NCBI GenBank assembly: GCA_017994815.1
Contig: JAGOJY010000001.1
Span: 1-64,000, forward strand
Reading direction: 5' to 3'
Source of the DNA: Acidobacteriota bacterium
GTDB taxonomy: Bacteria; Acidobacteriota; Polarisedimenticolia; J045
Length of the DNA: 64,000 bases
The notes under the pieces were generated by a model. That model did no database searches, was not told where the DNA came from, and was given only the letters and a program-made list of their open reading frames with translations. Positions 33,992 through 42,284 of the stretch are shown in pieces. The translations under genes were made by a program, and so were the position numbers. Each line of letters starts with the position of its first letter. Within the stretch, counting starts at the first letter, position 1.

Positions 33992-34323
33992 TCCGCCGAA
34001 TCGACGAACTGGACGAACTGGAGAAAGCACTGAAAGGGCGCCGGGCGATGGTCCTGTTCCACGCCACCTGGTGCCCGTACTGCCGCGCGTTCCGGTCGAT
34101 GTACGACCAGATCGCGGACTCCTCGCGCGTGTACGAGCCGTTCGAAGCGGTCGTGGACGACACCGAGAACCCGCTGTGGGAGGAGTACGGGCTGGAGGTC
34201 GTTCCGGCCGTTCTGTTCTTCCGCGACGGGCGCGTCGAAAAGCGCATCGATGCGACTGCCGGCGTGGGTCTCAGCTCGACCGACGTCCGGCGCGTGCTGG
34301 CGCTGCTCGAGCGCGCCGCCTAG
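33982..34323 (+). CDS. Thioredoxin-family protein
   Basis: A 113-residue thioredoxin fold with active site WCPYC (FHATWCPYCRAF), close to glutaredoxin-like CPYC, and the cis-proline in EVVPAVLFF. It has no signal peptide, so it is cytoplasmic. Two starts are possible: ATG at 33982, or ATG at 33988, which shares ATGA with the PP2C stop. Either way it is translated with the phosphatase. It may reduce disulfides or act as a redox partner; the link to the phosphatase is unproven. Confidence 0.88.
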   Translation: MPMIRRIDELDELEKALKGRRAMVLFHATWCPYCRAFRSMYDQIADSSRVYEPFEAVVDDTENPLWEEYGLEVVPAVLFFRDGRVEKRIDATAGVGLSSTDVRRVLALLERAA

Positions 34324-34329
34324 GAGCCT

Positions 34330-35925
34330 GTGCTTCGCGCCCGGGTGACCGACCCCGCTCCGTGGTGGCGGCGCGGGGTCGTGTACCAGGTGTACCCGCG
34401 CTCGTTCCAGGATTCCAACGCCGACGGCGTCGGCGACCTGCCCGGGATCCTGTCCCGTCTCGACCACCTGGCGTGGCTCGGGGTCGATGCGTTGTGGCTC
34501 TCGCCGATCTACCTCTCGCCGATGGCCGATTTCGGCTACGACGTCGCCGACCACACGGCGATCGACCCGGTGTTCGGCACGCTCGGGGACTTCGACCGCC
34601 TGCTCGCGGCGGCGCACGCGCGCGGGCTGCGCCTCGTCCTGGACTACGTGCCGAACCACACCTCGGACCGGCACGAGTGGTTCCGCGCCTCGCGCGCGTC
34701 GCGCGAGAACCCGCGGCGCGGCTGGTATCTCTGGCGCGATCCGGGGCCGGGCGGAGGACCGCCGAACAACTGGCTCAGCGAGTTCGGCGGCAGCGCCTGG
34801 GAGTTCGACGGCGCGAGCGGGCAGTACTACCTGCACACCTACCTGCGCGAGCAGCCGGACCTCAACTGGCGCAACCCCGCCGTCGAGCGCGCGATGTTCG
34901 ACGTGCTGCGCTTCTGGCTCGACCGCGGTGTGGACGGGTTTCGCGTCGACGCGGTCACGCACTGCCTGAAGGACGACCGTTTCCGCGACAACCCGCCGAA
35001 CCCGGAGTTCCGCCCGGGCGCGAACCCGTACAAGCGCCTGCTCCCGCTGCACACGGCGGACCTCCCGGAAGTGCACCACCTGATCGCGCGGATGCGCGCG
35101 CTGCTCGACGGCTACGGCGAGCGCGCGATGATCGCGGAGATCTACGCCCCGATCGAGAAGCTGGTCGCGTACTACGGCGCCGCGGAGCCGGAAGCGCACC
35201 TGCCGACGAACTTCGCCCTGCTCAAGCTCCCGTGGGACGCGGCGGAGGTCGGCGCGACGATCGCCCGCTACGAGGCGGCGCTGCCGCCCGGCACGTGGCC
35301 CAATTGGACGCTCGGCAACCACGACAAGCCGCGCGTCGCCAGCCGGGTGGGTGTGGCACAGGCGCGGGTGGCGGCGATGCTGCTGCTGACCCTGCGGGGC
35401 ACGCCGACGATCTACTACGGCGACGAGATCGGGATGCGCGACGTGCCCGTGCCGCCGGACAAGGTCCGCGACCCGTGGGGTGTGAACGTGCCCGGGCTCG
35501 GCCTCGGTCGCGATCCCCAGCGTACGCCGATGCAGTGGGATGACGGCCCCGCGGCGGGCTTCACCGCGGGCGAGCCCTGGCTGCCGACCGGCGAGAGCGC
35601 GATCAACGTCCGCGCGCAGTTCGCCGACCCGCGCTCCATGCTCTGGCTGCACCGCCGGTTGCTCGCACTCCGCCGGGCGGAGTCGGCGCTGTCCACCGGC
35701 GGGTTGGCGCTGCTCCACGCGGACGGCGGCGTGCTGGCCTACTTGAGGACGGCCGGCGACCGGAACCTGATGGTCGCGCTGAACATGGCATCCCGCCCCG
35801 CGGCGGCGCCGGTTCCCGGCGAGGGCCGGGTGCTCATCGACACGGCGCTGGGCCGCGAAGGGGAGCGCGCCCGGGGCTCCGTCGCGCTCGCGCCGGACGA
35901 GGGCCTCGTGCTCGAACTTCCCTGA
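34330..35925 (+). CDS. Glycoside hydrolase family 13 alpha-glucosidase-like
   Basis: A 531-residue cytoplasmic enzyme from a GTG at 34330 with TAGGAG upstream. It shows the four GH13 conserved regions: DYVPNHTS; GFRVDAV with the nucleophile Asp; IAEIYAP with the acid/base Glu; and LGNHDKPRV with the transition-state Asp. GLGLGRDPQRTPMQWD near residue 390 is typical of alpha-glucosidase/oligo-1,6-glucosidase subfamilies rather than of amylases. It probably releases glucose from maltodextrin or isomalto-oligosaccharides, feeding glucokinase (45534). It follows the thioredoxin gene by six bases, so it is in the same operon. Confidence 0.9.
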   Translation: MLRARVTDPAPWWRRGVVYQVYPRSFQDSNADGVGDLPGILSRLDHLAWLGVDALWLSPIYLSPMADFGYDVADHTAIDPVFGTLGDFDRLLAAAHARGLRLVLDYVPNHTSDRHEWFRASRASRENPRRGWYLWRDPGPGGGPPNNWLSEFGGSAWEFDGASGQYYLHTYLREQPDLNWRNPAVERAMFDVLRFWLDRGVDGFRVDAVTHCLKDDRFRDNPPNPEFRPGANPYKRLLPLHTADLPEVHHLIARMRALLDGYGERAMIAEIYAPIEKLVAYYGAAEPEAHLPTNFALLKLPWDAAEVGATIARYEAALPPGTWPNWTLGNHDKPRVASRVGVAQARVAAMLLLTLRGTPTIYYGDEIGMRDVPVPPDKVRDPWGVNVPGLGLGRDPQRTPMQWDDGPAAGFTAGEPWLPTGESAINVRAQFADPRSMLWLHRRLLALRRAESALSTGGLALLHADGGVLAYLRTAGDRNLMVALNMASRPAAAPVPGEGRVLIDTALGREGERARGSVALAPDEGLVLELP

Positions 35926-35988
35926 TCCCGGCGGCCGGGACGGCGCGCCGGCCAACATCGCGGCTGTCAAAAGCGCCGGCCGGCGGGG

Positions 35989-35994
35989 TATCCT
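35989..35994 (+). promoter_or_regulatory. -10 box upstream of the class V aminotransferase
   Basis: TATCCT at 35989-35994 would start transcription near 36001 and give a leader of about 40 bases with GGAGG (36030-36034) before the ATG at 36041. Confidence 0.35.
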
Positions 35995-36040
35995 CTGCGG
36001 GAACCCCCACCTCCCATCGACGAGCTGCCGGAGGAAAACG

Positions 36041-37219
36041 ATGGGAGAGATCATCTACCTCGACAACGCTGCGACGACGTTCCCCAAGCCGGACCACGTC
36101 CACGAGTACATGGGCTCGTTCTACCGCCGCTGCGGCGTCAGCCCCGGGCGCACCGGGTGCGACATGGCGCTCGAAGCGGAGGGGATGATCCACGTCGCCC
36201 GCAAGCGGCTGACGGCCCTGGTGCATCCCTCGGCGACCGCGGCCGGCGAGGACCGCGACCCGAACCGGCTGGTCTTTACGTCCAACGCGAGCCACAGCCT
36301 CAACCTGGTGATCCAGGGCGTGCTCAAGCCGGGCGACCACGTGGTCACCAGCGCCGTCGAGCACAACTCGGTGCTACGCCCGCTGAACCACATGGTGCGC
36401 CGGGGAGTGCGGCTGAGCGTGGTGCGACCCGATGCCGAGGGGTATCTCGACCCCGACGACGTTCGCCGCGCCCTGGCCCCCGACACGCGGCTGGTGATCC
36501 TCAACCACGGGTCGAACGTGATCGGCACGGTGCAGGACATCGACGCGATCGGCGCGGTGTGCCGCGAGGCCGGCGTGCTGTTCGCGCTCGACGCGGCGCA
36601 GACCGCGGGCGTCGTGCCGATCGACATGGATCGCTGCGGGCTACAGTACGTGGCGATGACCGGCCACAAGGGCCTGTTCGGCCCGACCGGCACCGGCGCG
36701 CTGTACGTCGCCGAGGGCGCGCCGATCGAGAGCGTGATGTGGGGCGGCACCGGCGTGCGCTCGGCCGACCCGTACCACCTGACCGAGTTCCCGTACCGGC
36801 TCGAGGCGGGCACGCACAACGTGCTCGGCATCGCCGGCCTGTCGGCCGGTGTCGAGTGGGTGCAGAAGGAAACGCTCGAACACATCGCGCGCCACGAGCT
36901 GGAGCTGCTCGGGCTGTTCCAGGAAGAGATCGCGGGCGTGCGCGGGGTCCACGTCCACGGGACGACGCGCCTCGACCGGCGCCTGGCCGTCTGCTCGCTC
37001 ACGGTGGACGGGTTCGACGCGGCGGATGTCGGGACGATCCTCGACGTCGACTACAACATCCTGACCCGCACCGGCCTGCAGTGCGCGCCGCTGATCCACG
37101 AGCACATGGGCACCGCCCCGCGGGGAACCGTGCGGTTCTCGTTCGGCCCGTTCAACACCGTCGAGCACGCGCGCACCGCGGCGCGCGCCGTGCGCGAGAT
37201 CGCCGCCGACCGGAACTGA
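36041..37219 (+). CDS. Cysteine desulfurase-like class V aminotransferase
   Basis: A 392-residue PLP enzyme. The N-terminus IIYLDNAATTFPKP, the PLP-binding Lys in AMTGHKGLFGPTGTG, the His of SAVEHNS and the Cys-bearing loop ILTRTGLQCAPLIHEHMG are those of the 'EF2568' branch of cysteine desulfurases. The loop cysteine would carry the persulfide. It probably mobilises sulfur from cysteine (or selenium from selenocysteine); no Isc or Suf scaffold gene is beside it. GGAGG six bases upstream fixes the start. Confidence 0.9.
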   Translation: MGEIIYLDNAATTFPKPDHVHEYMGSFYRRCGVSPGRTGCDMALEAEGMIHVARKRLTALVHPSATAAGEDRDPNRLVFTSNASHSLNLVIQGVLKPGDHVVTSAVEHNSVLRPLNHMVRRGVRLSVVRPDAEGYLDPDDVRRALAPDTRLVILNHGSNVIGTVQDIDAIGAVCREAGVLFALDAAQTAGVVPIDMDRCGLQYVAMTGHKGLFGPTGTGALYVAEGAPIESVMWGGTGVRSADPYHLTEFPYRLEAGTHNVLGIAGLSAGVEWVQKETLEHIARHELELLGLFQEEIAGVRGVHVHGTTRLDRRLAVCSLTVDGFDAADVGTILDVDYNILTRTGLQCAPLIHEHMGTAPRGTVRFSFGPFNTVEHARTAARAVREIAADRN

Positions 37220-37336
37220 CCGGGGTCGCGGCTGACCGGCACGTCAGCCGCGCGGCAAGGACGACCGTTGCCCGGAGCCGCCCCGGCGGTGTAGCGTGCG
37301 CGCGCCCGATCGTCCGCACAGTCCCGAGGTGTCCCG

Positions 37337-38356
37337 ATGAAGTGGTTGAAGAGGATCGTCGTCGCGCTCGTCGTCGCGCTCGCCGTGCTGGCGGGGATCA
37401 GCCTGTTGCTCCCGTCGCAGGTGATGGTCGAGCGCACGGTTTTGATCGACGCTCCGCAGGCGACGGTGTTCGCCGTGCTCGACGGCTACAGGCTGTTCAA
37501 CAAGTGGTCGCCGTGGGCCGACCTCGATCCGAACGCGAAGTACACCTACGAAGGTCCCGACTTCGGTGTCGGCGCGCGGATGGCCTGGTCGGGCGACGAG
37601 CACGTCGAGAGCGGGAGCCAGACCATCACCGCCAGCGCGCCGTACGAGACGATCGCCAGCAAGCTGCAGTTCGTCCCGATGGGCGAAGCCGCCGCGCGCT
37701 TCGCGCTCTCGCGCGAGGCAAGCGCGACGAAGGTCGCCTGGGGCTTCGAGTACCGGTGCGGGGTCAACCCCTTGAACCGTTACATGGGCCTGCTCATGCG
37801 GCGCTACATCGCCCACGACTTCGACAAGGGGCTGGGCCGGCTCAAGGAGCTGGTCGAATCCCTGCCGCGGACGGACTTCGCCGGGCTCGAGGTCGAAGTC
37901 GCGGACGCCGGCCCGGTGACGGTGGCCTACGTCGCCACGTCCTGTGCGAAGGACGAGCTGGAGATCGCGCGCACGATCGGCGCGTCGTACATGCAGATCG
38001 GCGAGTTCATGAAGGCGCGGGGCCTGCGCCAGGTCGCGGCGCCGATCACGATCGACACCCGGCGCGACGAAACCGCCTACGTCTTCGACGCGGCGATCCC
38101 GATCGACCGCGTTCCCGAGGGCGAGGTCCCGGCCGACTCGCCGGTGCGCGTGAAGACGACGTATGCCGGCAAGGTGTTGAAGGTGACGCACAAGGGTGCG
38201 TACCGCGACCTGCCCCGGACGTACGAGAGGCTCTCCGCCTGGGCCGCCGCGCACGGCTACGAACCGGCCGCGCCGCCGTGGAACGAGTACGCCAAAGACC
38301 CCGGGACGACTCCCGAGCCGGAACTGGTCACCAACATCTACCTCCCGGTGTCGTGA
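37337..38356 (+). CDS. SRPBCC-domain plus GyrI-like effector-binding protein
   Basis: A 339-residue protein with one N-terminal membrane anchor (about 6-27, IVVALVVALAVLAGISLLL). Residues about 30-175 form an SRPBCC/START-like cavity domain (VERTVLIDAPQATVFAVL, WSPWADLDP). Residues about 185-339 form a GyrI/SoxS-effector-binding-like half with VTVAYVATSC, KGAYRDLPRTYERL and NIYLPVS. Both domains bind small hydrophobic ligands in other proteins. The fused, anchored form is common in environmental bacteria, but its ligand is unknown. It stands alone. Confidence 0.85.
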   Translation: MKWLKRIVVALVVALAVLAGISLLLPSQVMVERTVLIDAPQATVFAVLDGYRLFNKWSPWADLDPNAKYTYEGPDFGVGARMAWSGDEHVESGSQTITASAPYETIASKLQFVPMGEAAARFALSREASATKVAWGFEYRCGVNPLNRYMGLLMRRYIAHDFDKGLGRLKELVESLPRTDFAGLEVEVADAGPVTVAYVATSCAKDELEIARTIGASYMQIGEFMKARGLRQVAAPITIDTRRDETAYVFDAAIPIDRVPEGEVPADSPVRVKTTYAGKVLKVTHKGAYRDLPRTYERLSAWAAAHGYEPAAPPWNEYAKDPGTTPEPELVTNIYLPVS

Positions 38357-38389
38357 CGCGGTACCGGGTGAGTTGCTGGCGCCTCCCGC

Positions 38390-38728
38390 TCAGCGATTCT
38401 CGTCGGTCCGGAACGGCGGTGGCGCGCCGAACTCGACGTACAGCCGGACGAGCTTCTTGCCCTCGAGGTCCGCGAACAGGCTGGCGCGGTCGGCGGCCGC
38501 GAGCTTCAGGATCTCGACGATCCGCGGAACCTCGTCCGGTTCGTAGAGCCGGACGATCGTGTCGCCGTTGGCGAGCAGCAGCTCGAGCCGCAGCGAGCCG
38601 CGCTCCTGGGAGAAGCCGGCGCGCACGCCGCGCACGCCCTGGTGCTTCTCGTCGGCCGCCGTGGCGATCCCCGGCAGGAGCAGCAGCAGGACGGCGATCA
38701 GCCCCAGGGCCGCGATCCATCGGTTCAT
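38390..38728 (-). CDS. Small secreted protein of unknown function
   Basis: A 112-residue protein with a clear signal peptide (MNRWIAALGLIAVLLLLLPG, cleavage after ATA). The mature 85 residues are charged and strand/helix mixed (GSLRLELLLANGDTIVRLYE; LEGKKLVRLYVEFG). The ATG at 38728 is chosen because AGGAGG lies 9-10 bases upstream and it opens directly on the signal peptide; the reading frame continues upstream without support. A TATCCT box precedes it. It is convergent with the SRPBCC gene. Confidence 0.75.
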   Translation of the reverse strand: MNRWIAALGLIAVLLLLLPGIATAADEKHQGVRGVRAGFSQERGSLRLELLLANGDTIVRLYEPDEVPRIVEILKLAAADRASLFADLEGKKLVRLYVEFGAPPPFRTDENR

Positions 38729-38840
38729 CCGCAGGGTCCTCCTTCGAAAGACCCCGAGGATAGGCCAGGGGCCGTTGCGCGGCGACAGGTTGTTCGCGCT
38801 GATTCGCATTGATCCGGAAATCCTGCGGCGCAAAAAAGTC

Positions 38841-38869
38841 TTGCTTCTGCGATGTCATGGTGATATCAC
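38841..38869 (+). promoter_or_regulatory. Sigma-70-type promoter of the SPFH operon
   Basis: TTGCTT (38841-38846), a 17-base spacer and TATCAC (38864-38869) in a locally AT-richer stretch. The GAGGAGG ribosome site follows before the ATG at 38893. Confidence 0.55.
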
Positions 38870-38892
38870 TCTGATACGAGGAGGCACGAACC

Positions 38893-39762
38893 ATGATCCG
38901 CGAGATCCGACGTGACGCGTTGACCGGTATCCCGATCCTGTTGCTCCTGATCGCGGCCGCGCTGGCGCTGGCTGCCAGCCTGGTCTGGGGCGCCGTCCAC
39001 GGCGCGCTCGTGCAGATCATCGTCAGCGCGGTCGTGCTGGCGGTGGTGCTGTTCCTGCTGGGCGGGCTGTTCACCGTCAACCCGAACCAGGGCCGGGTCC
39101 TGCAGCTGTTCGGCGACTACCGCGGCACGGCGCGCGAACCGGGCCTGCGCTGGGCCAACCCGTTCCTGACCAAGAAGAAGATCTCGCTTCGGGTGCGCAA
39201 CTTCGAGACGGCCAAGCTGAAGGTCAACGACAACCGCGGCAACCCGATCGAGATCGCCAGCGTGGTCGTCTGGAAGGTGGTGGACACCGCCGAGGCCGCG
39301 TTCCAGGTCGACAACTACGAGAACTACGTCCACGTGCAGAGCGAGGCCGCGCTGCGCAACCTCGCCACGGGCTACCCGTACGACGCGCACACCGAGGGCG
39401 AAGTGGCGCTGTCGAGCCACACCGCGGAAATCTCCGCGCGGTTGAGGTCCGAGATCCAGGAGCGTTTGGCCCAGGCCGGCGTCGAGGTGATCGAAACGCG
39501 CGTCAGCCACCTCGCGTACGCGCCGGAGATCGCGGCCGCGATGCTGCGCCGGCAGCAGGCCTCGGCCGTCGTCGCGGCGCGGGCCAAGATCGTCGAGGGC
39601 GCGGTCGGCATGGTCGATCACGCGCTGGAGATGCTGGCCGAAAAGCGGGTCATCGAGCTCGACGAGGAACGCAAGGCGGCGATGGTGAGCAACCTCCTGG
39701 TCGTGCTGTGCAGCGAGCACAACACGCAGCCGGTGGTCAACACCGGCACGCTCTACCAGTGA
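38893..39762 (+). CDS. SPFH/stomatin-like membrane protein
   Basis: A 289-residue protein with two N-terminal membrane segments (about 12-32 and 38-60). The SPFH core begins GGLFTVNPNQGRVLQLFGDYRGT, with RVRNFETAKLKVNDNRGNPIEIASVVVWKV. It then has a coiled C-terminal helix (EIAAAMLRRQQASAVVAARAK...EGAVG) and the conserved LLVVLCSEHNTQPVVNTG. Such proteins oligomerise into membrane microdomain scaffolds. It heads a compact operon with a ribbon-helix-helix protein, a zinc-ribbon protein and a tiny membrane protein. Confidence 0.9.
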   Translation: MIREIRRDALTGIPILLLLIAAALALAASLVWGAVHGALVQIIVSAVVLAVVLFLLGGLFTVNPNQGRVLQLFGDYRGTAREPGLRWANPFLTKKKISLRVRNFETAKLKVNDNRGNPIEIASVVVWKVVDTAEAAFQVDNYENYVHVQSEAALRNLATGYPYDAHTEGEVALSSHTAEISARLRSEIQERLAQAGVEVIETRVSHLAYAPEIAAAMLRRQQASAVVAARAKIVEGAVGMVDHALEMLAEKRVIELDEERKAAMVSNLLVVLCSEHNTQPVVNTGTLYQ

Positions 39763-39788
39763 TGTGAGCCCGCGCGCGAGAGGCTGCC

Positions 39789-39953
39789 GTGGCCGAGCGG
39801 AAGACATTCCTCTTGAGGATCGACCCCGCGGTGCACGACGCCCTCGTGCGCTGGGCGGCCGACGAACTGCGGAGCCTCAACGGACAGGTCGAGTTCCTGT
39901 TGCGCAAGGCGCTGGTGGAAGCCGGCCGCGCCCCGAAGAAGAAGAAGCCCTGA
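39789..39953 (+). CDS. Arc-like ribbon-helix-helix DNA-binding protein
   Basis: A 54-residue protein from a GTG at 39789. The sequence reads KTFLLRIDPAVHDALVRWAA, then DELRSLNGQVEFLLRKALVE: one short strand followed by two helices, as in Arc/MetJ-type repressors. It ends in a lysine tail (APKKKKP). It is 26 bases behind the SPFH gene. Small RHH proteins often autoregulate their operon. Alternatively it could act as an antitoxin, but no toxin gene is seen. Confidence 0.85.
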   Translation: MAERKTFLLRIDPAVHDALVRWAADELRSLNGQVEFLLRKALVEAGRAPKKKKP

Positions 39954-39996
39954 CGGCGCCACCGTGGTCCGCCGCGAACGGACCGGAGGCTTGACG

Positions 39997-40233
39997 ATGC
40001 CGATCATCGTTCCGGACTGCCCCGCCTGCCGCGTGCGCATGGTGGCGGGGTTCGTGATCGATCACGCGCAGAACACGCAGAAGCTTCTCACGTGGATCGA
40101 GGGCCCGCCCGAGAAGACGTGGCGCGGGTTCACGGTCAAGGACCGGCAGCAACTGGCGCTGGTGGCGCATCGCTGCCCGCGCTGCGGCTGGGTGATCTGG
40201 TTCGCCCCCGACGCGGCAGCGGAGGAAGGATGA
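39997..40233 (+). CDS. Small zinc-ribbon protein
   Basis: A 78-residue cytoplasmic protein. PDCPACRVRMVAGFV near the N-terminus and HRCPRCGWVIWFAP near the C-terminus give two CxxC pairs forming a zinc ribbon. The middle (LLTWIEGPPEKTWRGFTV) matches small 'PF20097-like' zinc-ribbon proteins of unknown function, as far as can be judged by eye. The ATG at 39997 is chosen over an upstream in-frame start at 39964. It overlaps the next gene by ATGA. Confidence 0.75.
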   Translation: MPIIVPDCPACRVRMVAGFVIDHAQNTQKLLTWIEGPPEKTWRGFTVKDRQQLALVAHRCPRCGWVIWFAPDAAAEEG

Positions 40234-40421
40234 GGCCGTTTTCGCTGGCGACATTGGTGTTGCTGCTCCTGATCGCGCTGGCGCACGCGCTCCGGCTGGC
40301 GCTGCAGGTCGAGATCGTGGCCGCCGGCCGGCGGGTCCCGATGTGGGCCAGCGCGCTGGGAGTCCTGCTCCCCGGCGCGCTCGCCTGGGGCCTGGCGCGC
40401 GAGCGGCACCTTCGGCCCTGA
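40230..40421 (+). CDS. Tiny two-segment membrane protein
   Basis: A 63-residue protein starting at an ATG that overlaps the zinc-ribbon stop (ATGA). Two hydrophobic helices (about 5-25 and 40-57) are joined by VEIVAAGRRVPMWA. No family is recognised. The overlap and its position at the end of the SPFH operon support it as real. It may associate with the SPFH scaffold. Confidence 0.65.
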   Translation: MRPFSLATLVLLLLIALAHALRLALQVEIVAAGRRVPMWASALGVLLPGALAWGLARERHLRP

Positions 40422-40431
40422 GCGGCTGGCG

Positions 40432-41664
40432 TCAAGCGAGAGCGTCGAAGAGTATCTCGGCGATCGAGCGGATCTCGACCTTGAGCTTGTAGACCTTGTT
40501 CAGCTCGAGCAACTGGTCGGCACAGTTGTGGCACGGGCAGGCGACCACCCGCGCGCCCGTGGCGCGGATCTGCTCGGCCTTGATCCGGCCGCTGGCCACG
40601 CGGCGCGCCGCGTGCTCGCCAACGGCGAGCAGCCCGCCCCCGCCGCCGCAGCAGAAGTTCTGCTCCCGGCTCGGAGTCATCTCGACGAACGTCTGCACGG
40701 CGCGCTGCAGCAGCCGCCGCTGGGGTTCGACGATCCCGCCCGTGCGGACCAGGTTGCAGGGGTCGTGCAGCGTGACCGGCTGGTCGTTGCGCGACGGGTC
40801 GAGGCGAATCCGCCCTTGGTCCACGTACTCCTCGAACAGTTCCAGCGAGCTGCGCAACGCAATCGGGTGCGCCGCGCCGAGCCAACCCGGCGACTCCCAG
40901 CGCCACGAGCGGTACCCGTGGCCGCACTCCGAGAGCACGATCTCCGAAACGCCGAGCCGCGCGGCCTCCTCCAGCGTGCGCCGCGCCAGCTCGCCGCCGG
41001 CCTGCGCGTCGCCGGCAAAGAATCCGTAGTTGGTCACGTCGAAGGCGCGGCTGGACATCGTCCAGCTCTCGCCGGCGGCGCGGAAGATCGCCGCCGCGGC
41101 CTGCAGCGAGAGCGGGAAGAATTTCACCTCGCGCGGGTTGACGAGGTACAAGACCCGGCTGCCCGCGACGTCCACCGGCAGCGTCGTCGGCGAGCCGAGT
41201 TCCTGCGACAACTCCTCGGCGAGCCACGCGCACGTCTCGACGAACTCCTCGCGCGGGATCGCCATCTGGTTGCCGGTCTGGAGCTGGTTCTCCACCGTGC
41301 GCGCGATCCCCTGCGGCACGCGGCCGGCGGCGACCAAAAGGGCCCGCGCCGCCCGCACGACCGTGGCCACGTCCACGCCCGCCGGGCAGTGCAGCGCGCA
41401 GCGACCGCAGCCGGTGCAGCGGCCGAACGCCGCCTCGACCAGCGCCTGCGCGGCCGGAGTTCCGGACCCCAGCGCGTCGCCGCGCAGCCGGGCCAGCTTG
41501 CGCGCCTTCGCCGCCGGGATGTTCGCCGGTTCCGGCTCGGCGAGGTAGAAGTGGCAGCTCTCGGCGCACAGTCCGCAGCGCGCGCACGCCTTGAGCTGCA
41601 GCGCGACGCTCTCCAGCGCACGCCGCAACTCGCGGTCGAGCGGGTTGGCTTCAGCGCGTCGCAT
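40432..41664 (-). CDS. DsrK/HdrD-like iron-sulfur disulfide reductase subunit
   Basis: A 410-residue protein. Two classical 4Fe-4S motifs lie at Cys27/30/33/37 (CARCGLCAESC) and Cys83/86/89/93 (CTGCGRCALHC). The C-terminal half carries the CCG-type catalytic region: LHDPCNL, NFCCGGGGG and ACPCHNC. This is the layout of HdrD and DsrK, which reduce or form disulfides or trisulfides at a special 4Fe-4S cluster. It overlaps the DsrM-like membrane gene by 14 bases and is downstream of dsrC, whose C-terminal cysteines are the known DsrK substrate in sulfur-metabolising bacteria. Confidence 0.88.
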   Translation of the reverse strand: MRRAEANPLDRELRRALESVALQLKACARCGLCAESCHFYLAEPEPANIPAAKARKLARLRGDALGSGTPAAQALVEAAFGRCTGCGRCALHCPAGVDVATVVRAARALLVAAGRVPQGIARTVENQLQTGNQMAIPREEFVETCAWLAEELSQELGSPTTLPVDVAGSRVLYLVNPREVKFFPLSLQAAAAIFRAAGESWTMSSRAFDVTNYGFFAGDAQAGGELARRTLEEAARLGVSEIVLSECGHGYRSWRWESPGWLGAAHPIALRSSLELFEEYVDQGRIRLDPSRNDQPVTLHDPCNLVRTGGIVEPQRRLLQRAVQTFVEMTPSREQNFCCGGGGGLLAVGEHAARRVASGRIKAEQIRATGARVVACPCHNCADQLLELNKVYKLKVEIRSIAEILFDALA

Positions 41665-42280
41665 GGCCGACGTAGATCCCGCGGCGCCCGAGGCGCCAGC
41701 CCAGCTCGGCGCGCGCGACCCAGAAGAAGACGCTGTGCCGGAGCTTCCCCAGCGGCAGGTAGGCCAGGACCGCGGCCGTGGCCAGCAGCAGCACGGGGCG
41801 GGATCCGGGCGCGACGAGGAACGCGAGCGCGGCCGCGAGCAGCAGGATCGTCGCGCCGCCCGCCGCCGCGTCGTCGGCCGAGCTGATCTCCCGCAGTCCG
41901 GCGCTGCGCCAGCGGCGGACGACCAAAAGCGCCTCCGCCACCAGTCCCGCGCCCGCGGCCGCGGCCAGCGCCAGCCGCAGACCGGACGGCGCCTCGGCCA
42001 AGGCGCGCGAGAACGCCGCCGCGATCGCCGCCGCGCCGACGCCGGCGTGCAGCGCCGCGCCGGCGAGCGCGATCCACGGGTGCTGTCGCACCGCGTCCTT
42101 GCGCCACATCAACGCCGTCGCGCCCAGGCTCGACAGGGCGCCGCGGCGCGCGTCGCCCGCCGGCGCGGCCACGTCCCGCGCACGGGCGCGCAGCGCGCCC
42201 CGTACCTGCAGCGCCAGCGCGGCCACCGCCCACACGGCGGCCAGCGCCAACAGCATGTCGGGTGCGTCGGCGAACGTCAC
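41651..42280 (-). CDS. DsrM/NarI-like membrane subunit
   Basis: A 209-residue protein with five probable membrane helices. HPWIALAGAALHAGVGAAAI has histidines spaced as in cytochrome b-type NarI/DsrM subunits; further candidate ligands are near the C-terminus (KLRHSVFFWVARAELG). It would pass electrons between the quinone pool and the DsrK-like subunit. The overlap of 14 bases with the downstream gene and the four-base gap to dsrC tie the three together. The heme ligands are not fully certain by eye. Confidence 0.8.
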   Translation of the reverse strand: MTFADAPDMLLALAAVWAVAALALQVRGALRARARDVAAPAGDARRGALSSLGATALMWRKDAVRQHPWIALAGAALHAGVGAAAIAAAFSRALAEAPSGLRLALAAAAGAGLVAEALLVVRRWRSAGLREISSADDAAAGGATILLLAAALAFLVAPGSRPVLLLATAAVLAYLPLGKLRHSVFFWVARAELGWRLGRRGIYVGHATR

Positions 42281-42284
42281 GCGG

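Noticed and set aside
39789-40421. Toxin-antitoxin locus around the ribbon-helix-helix gene
   Set aside because: Neither neighbour resembles a toxin; the zinc-ribbon and membrane proteins have no RelE, PIN or MazF features.
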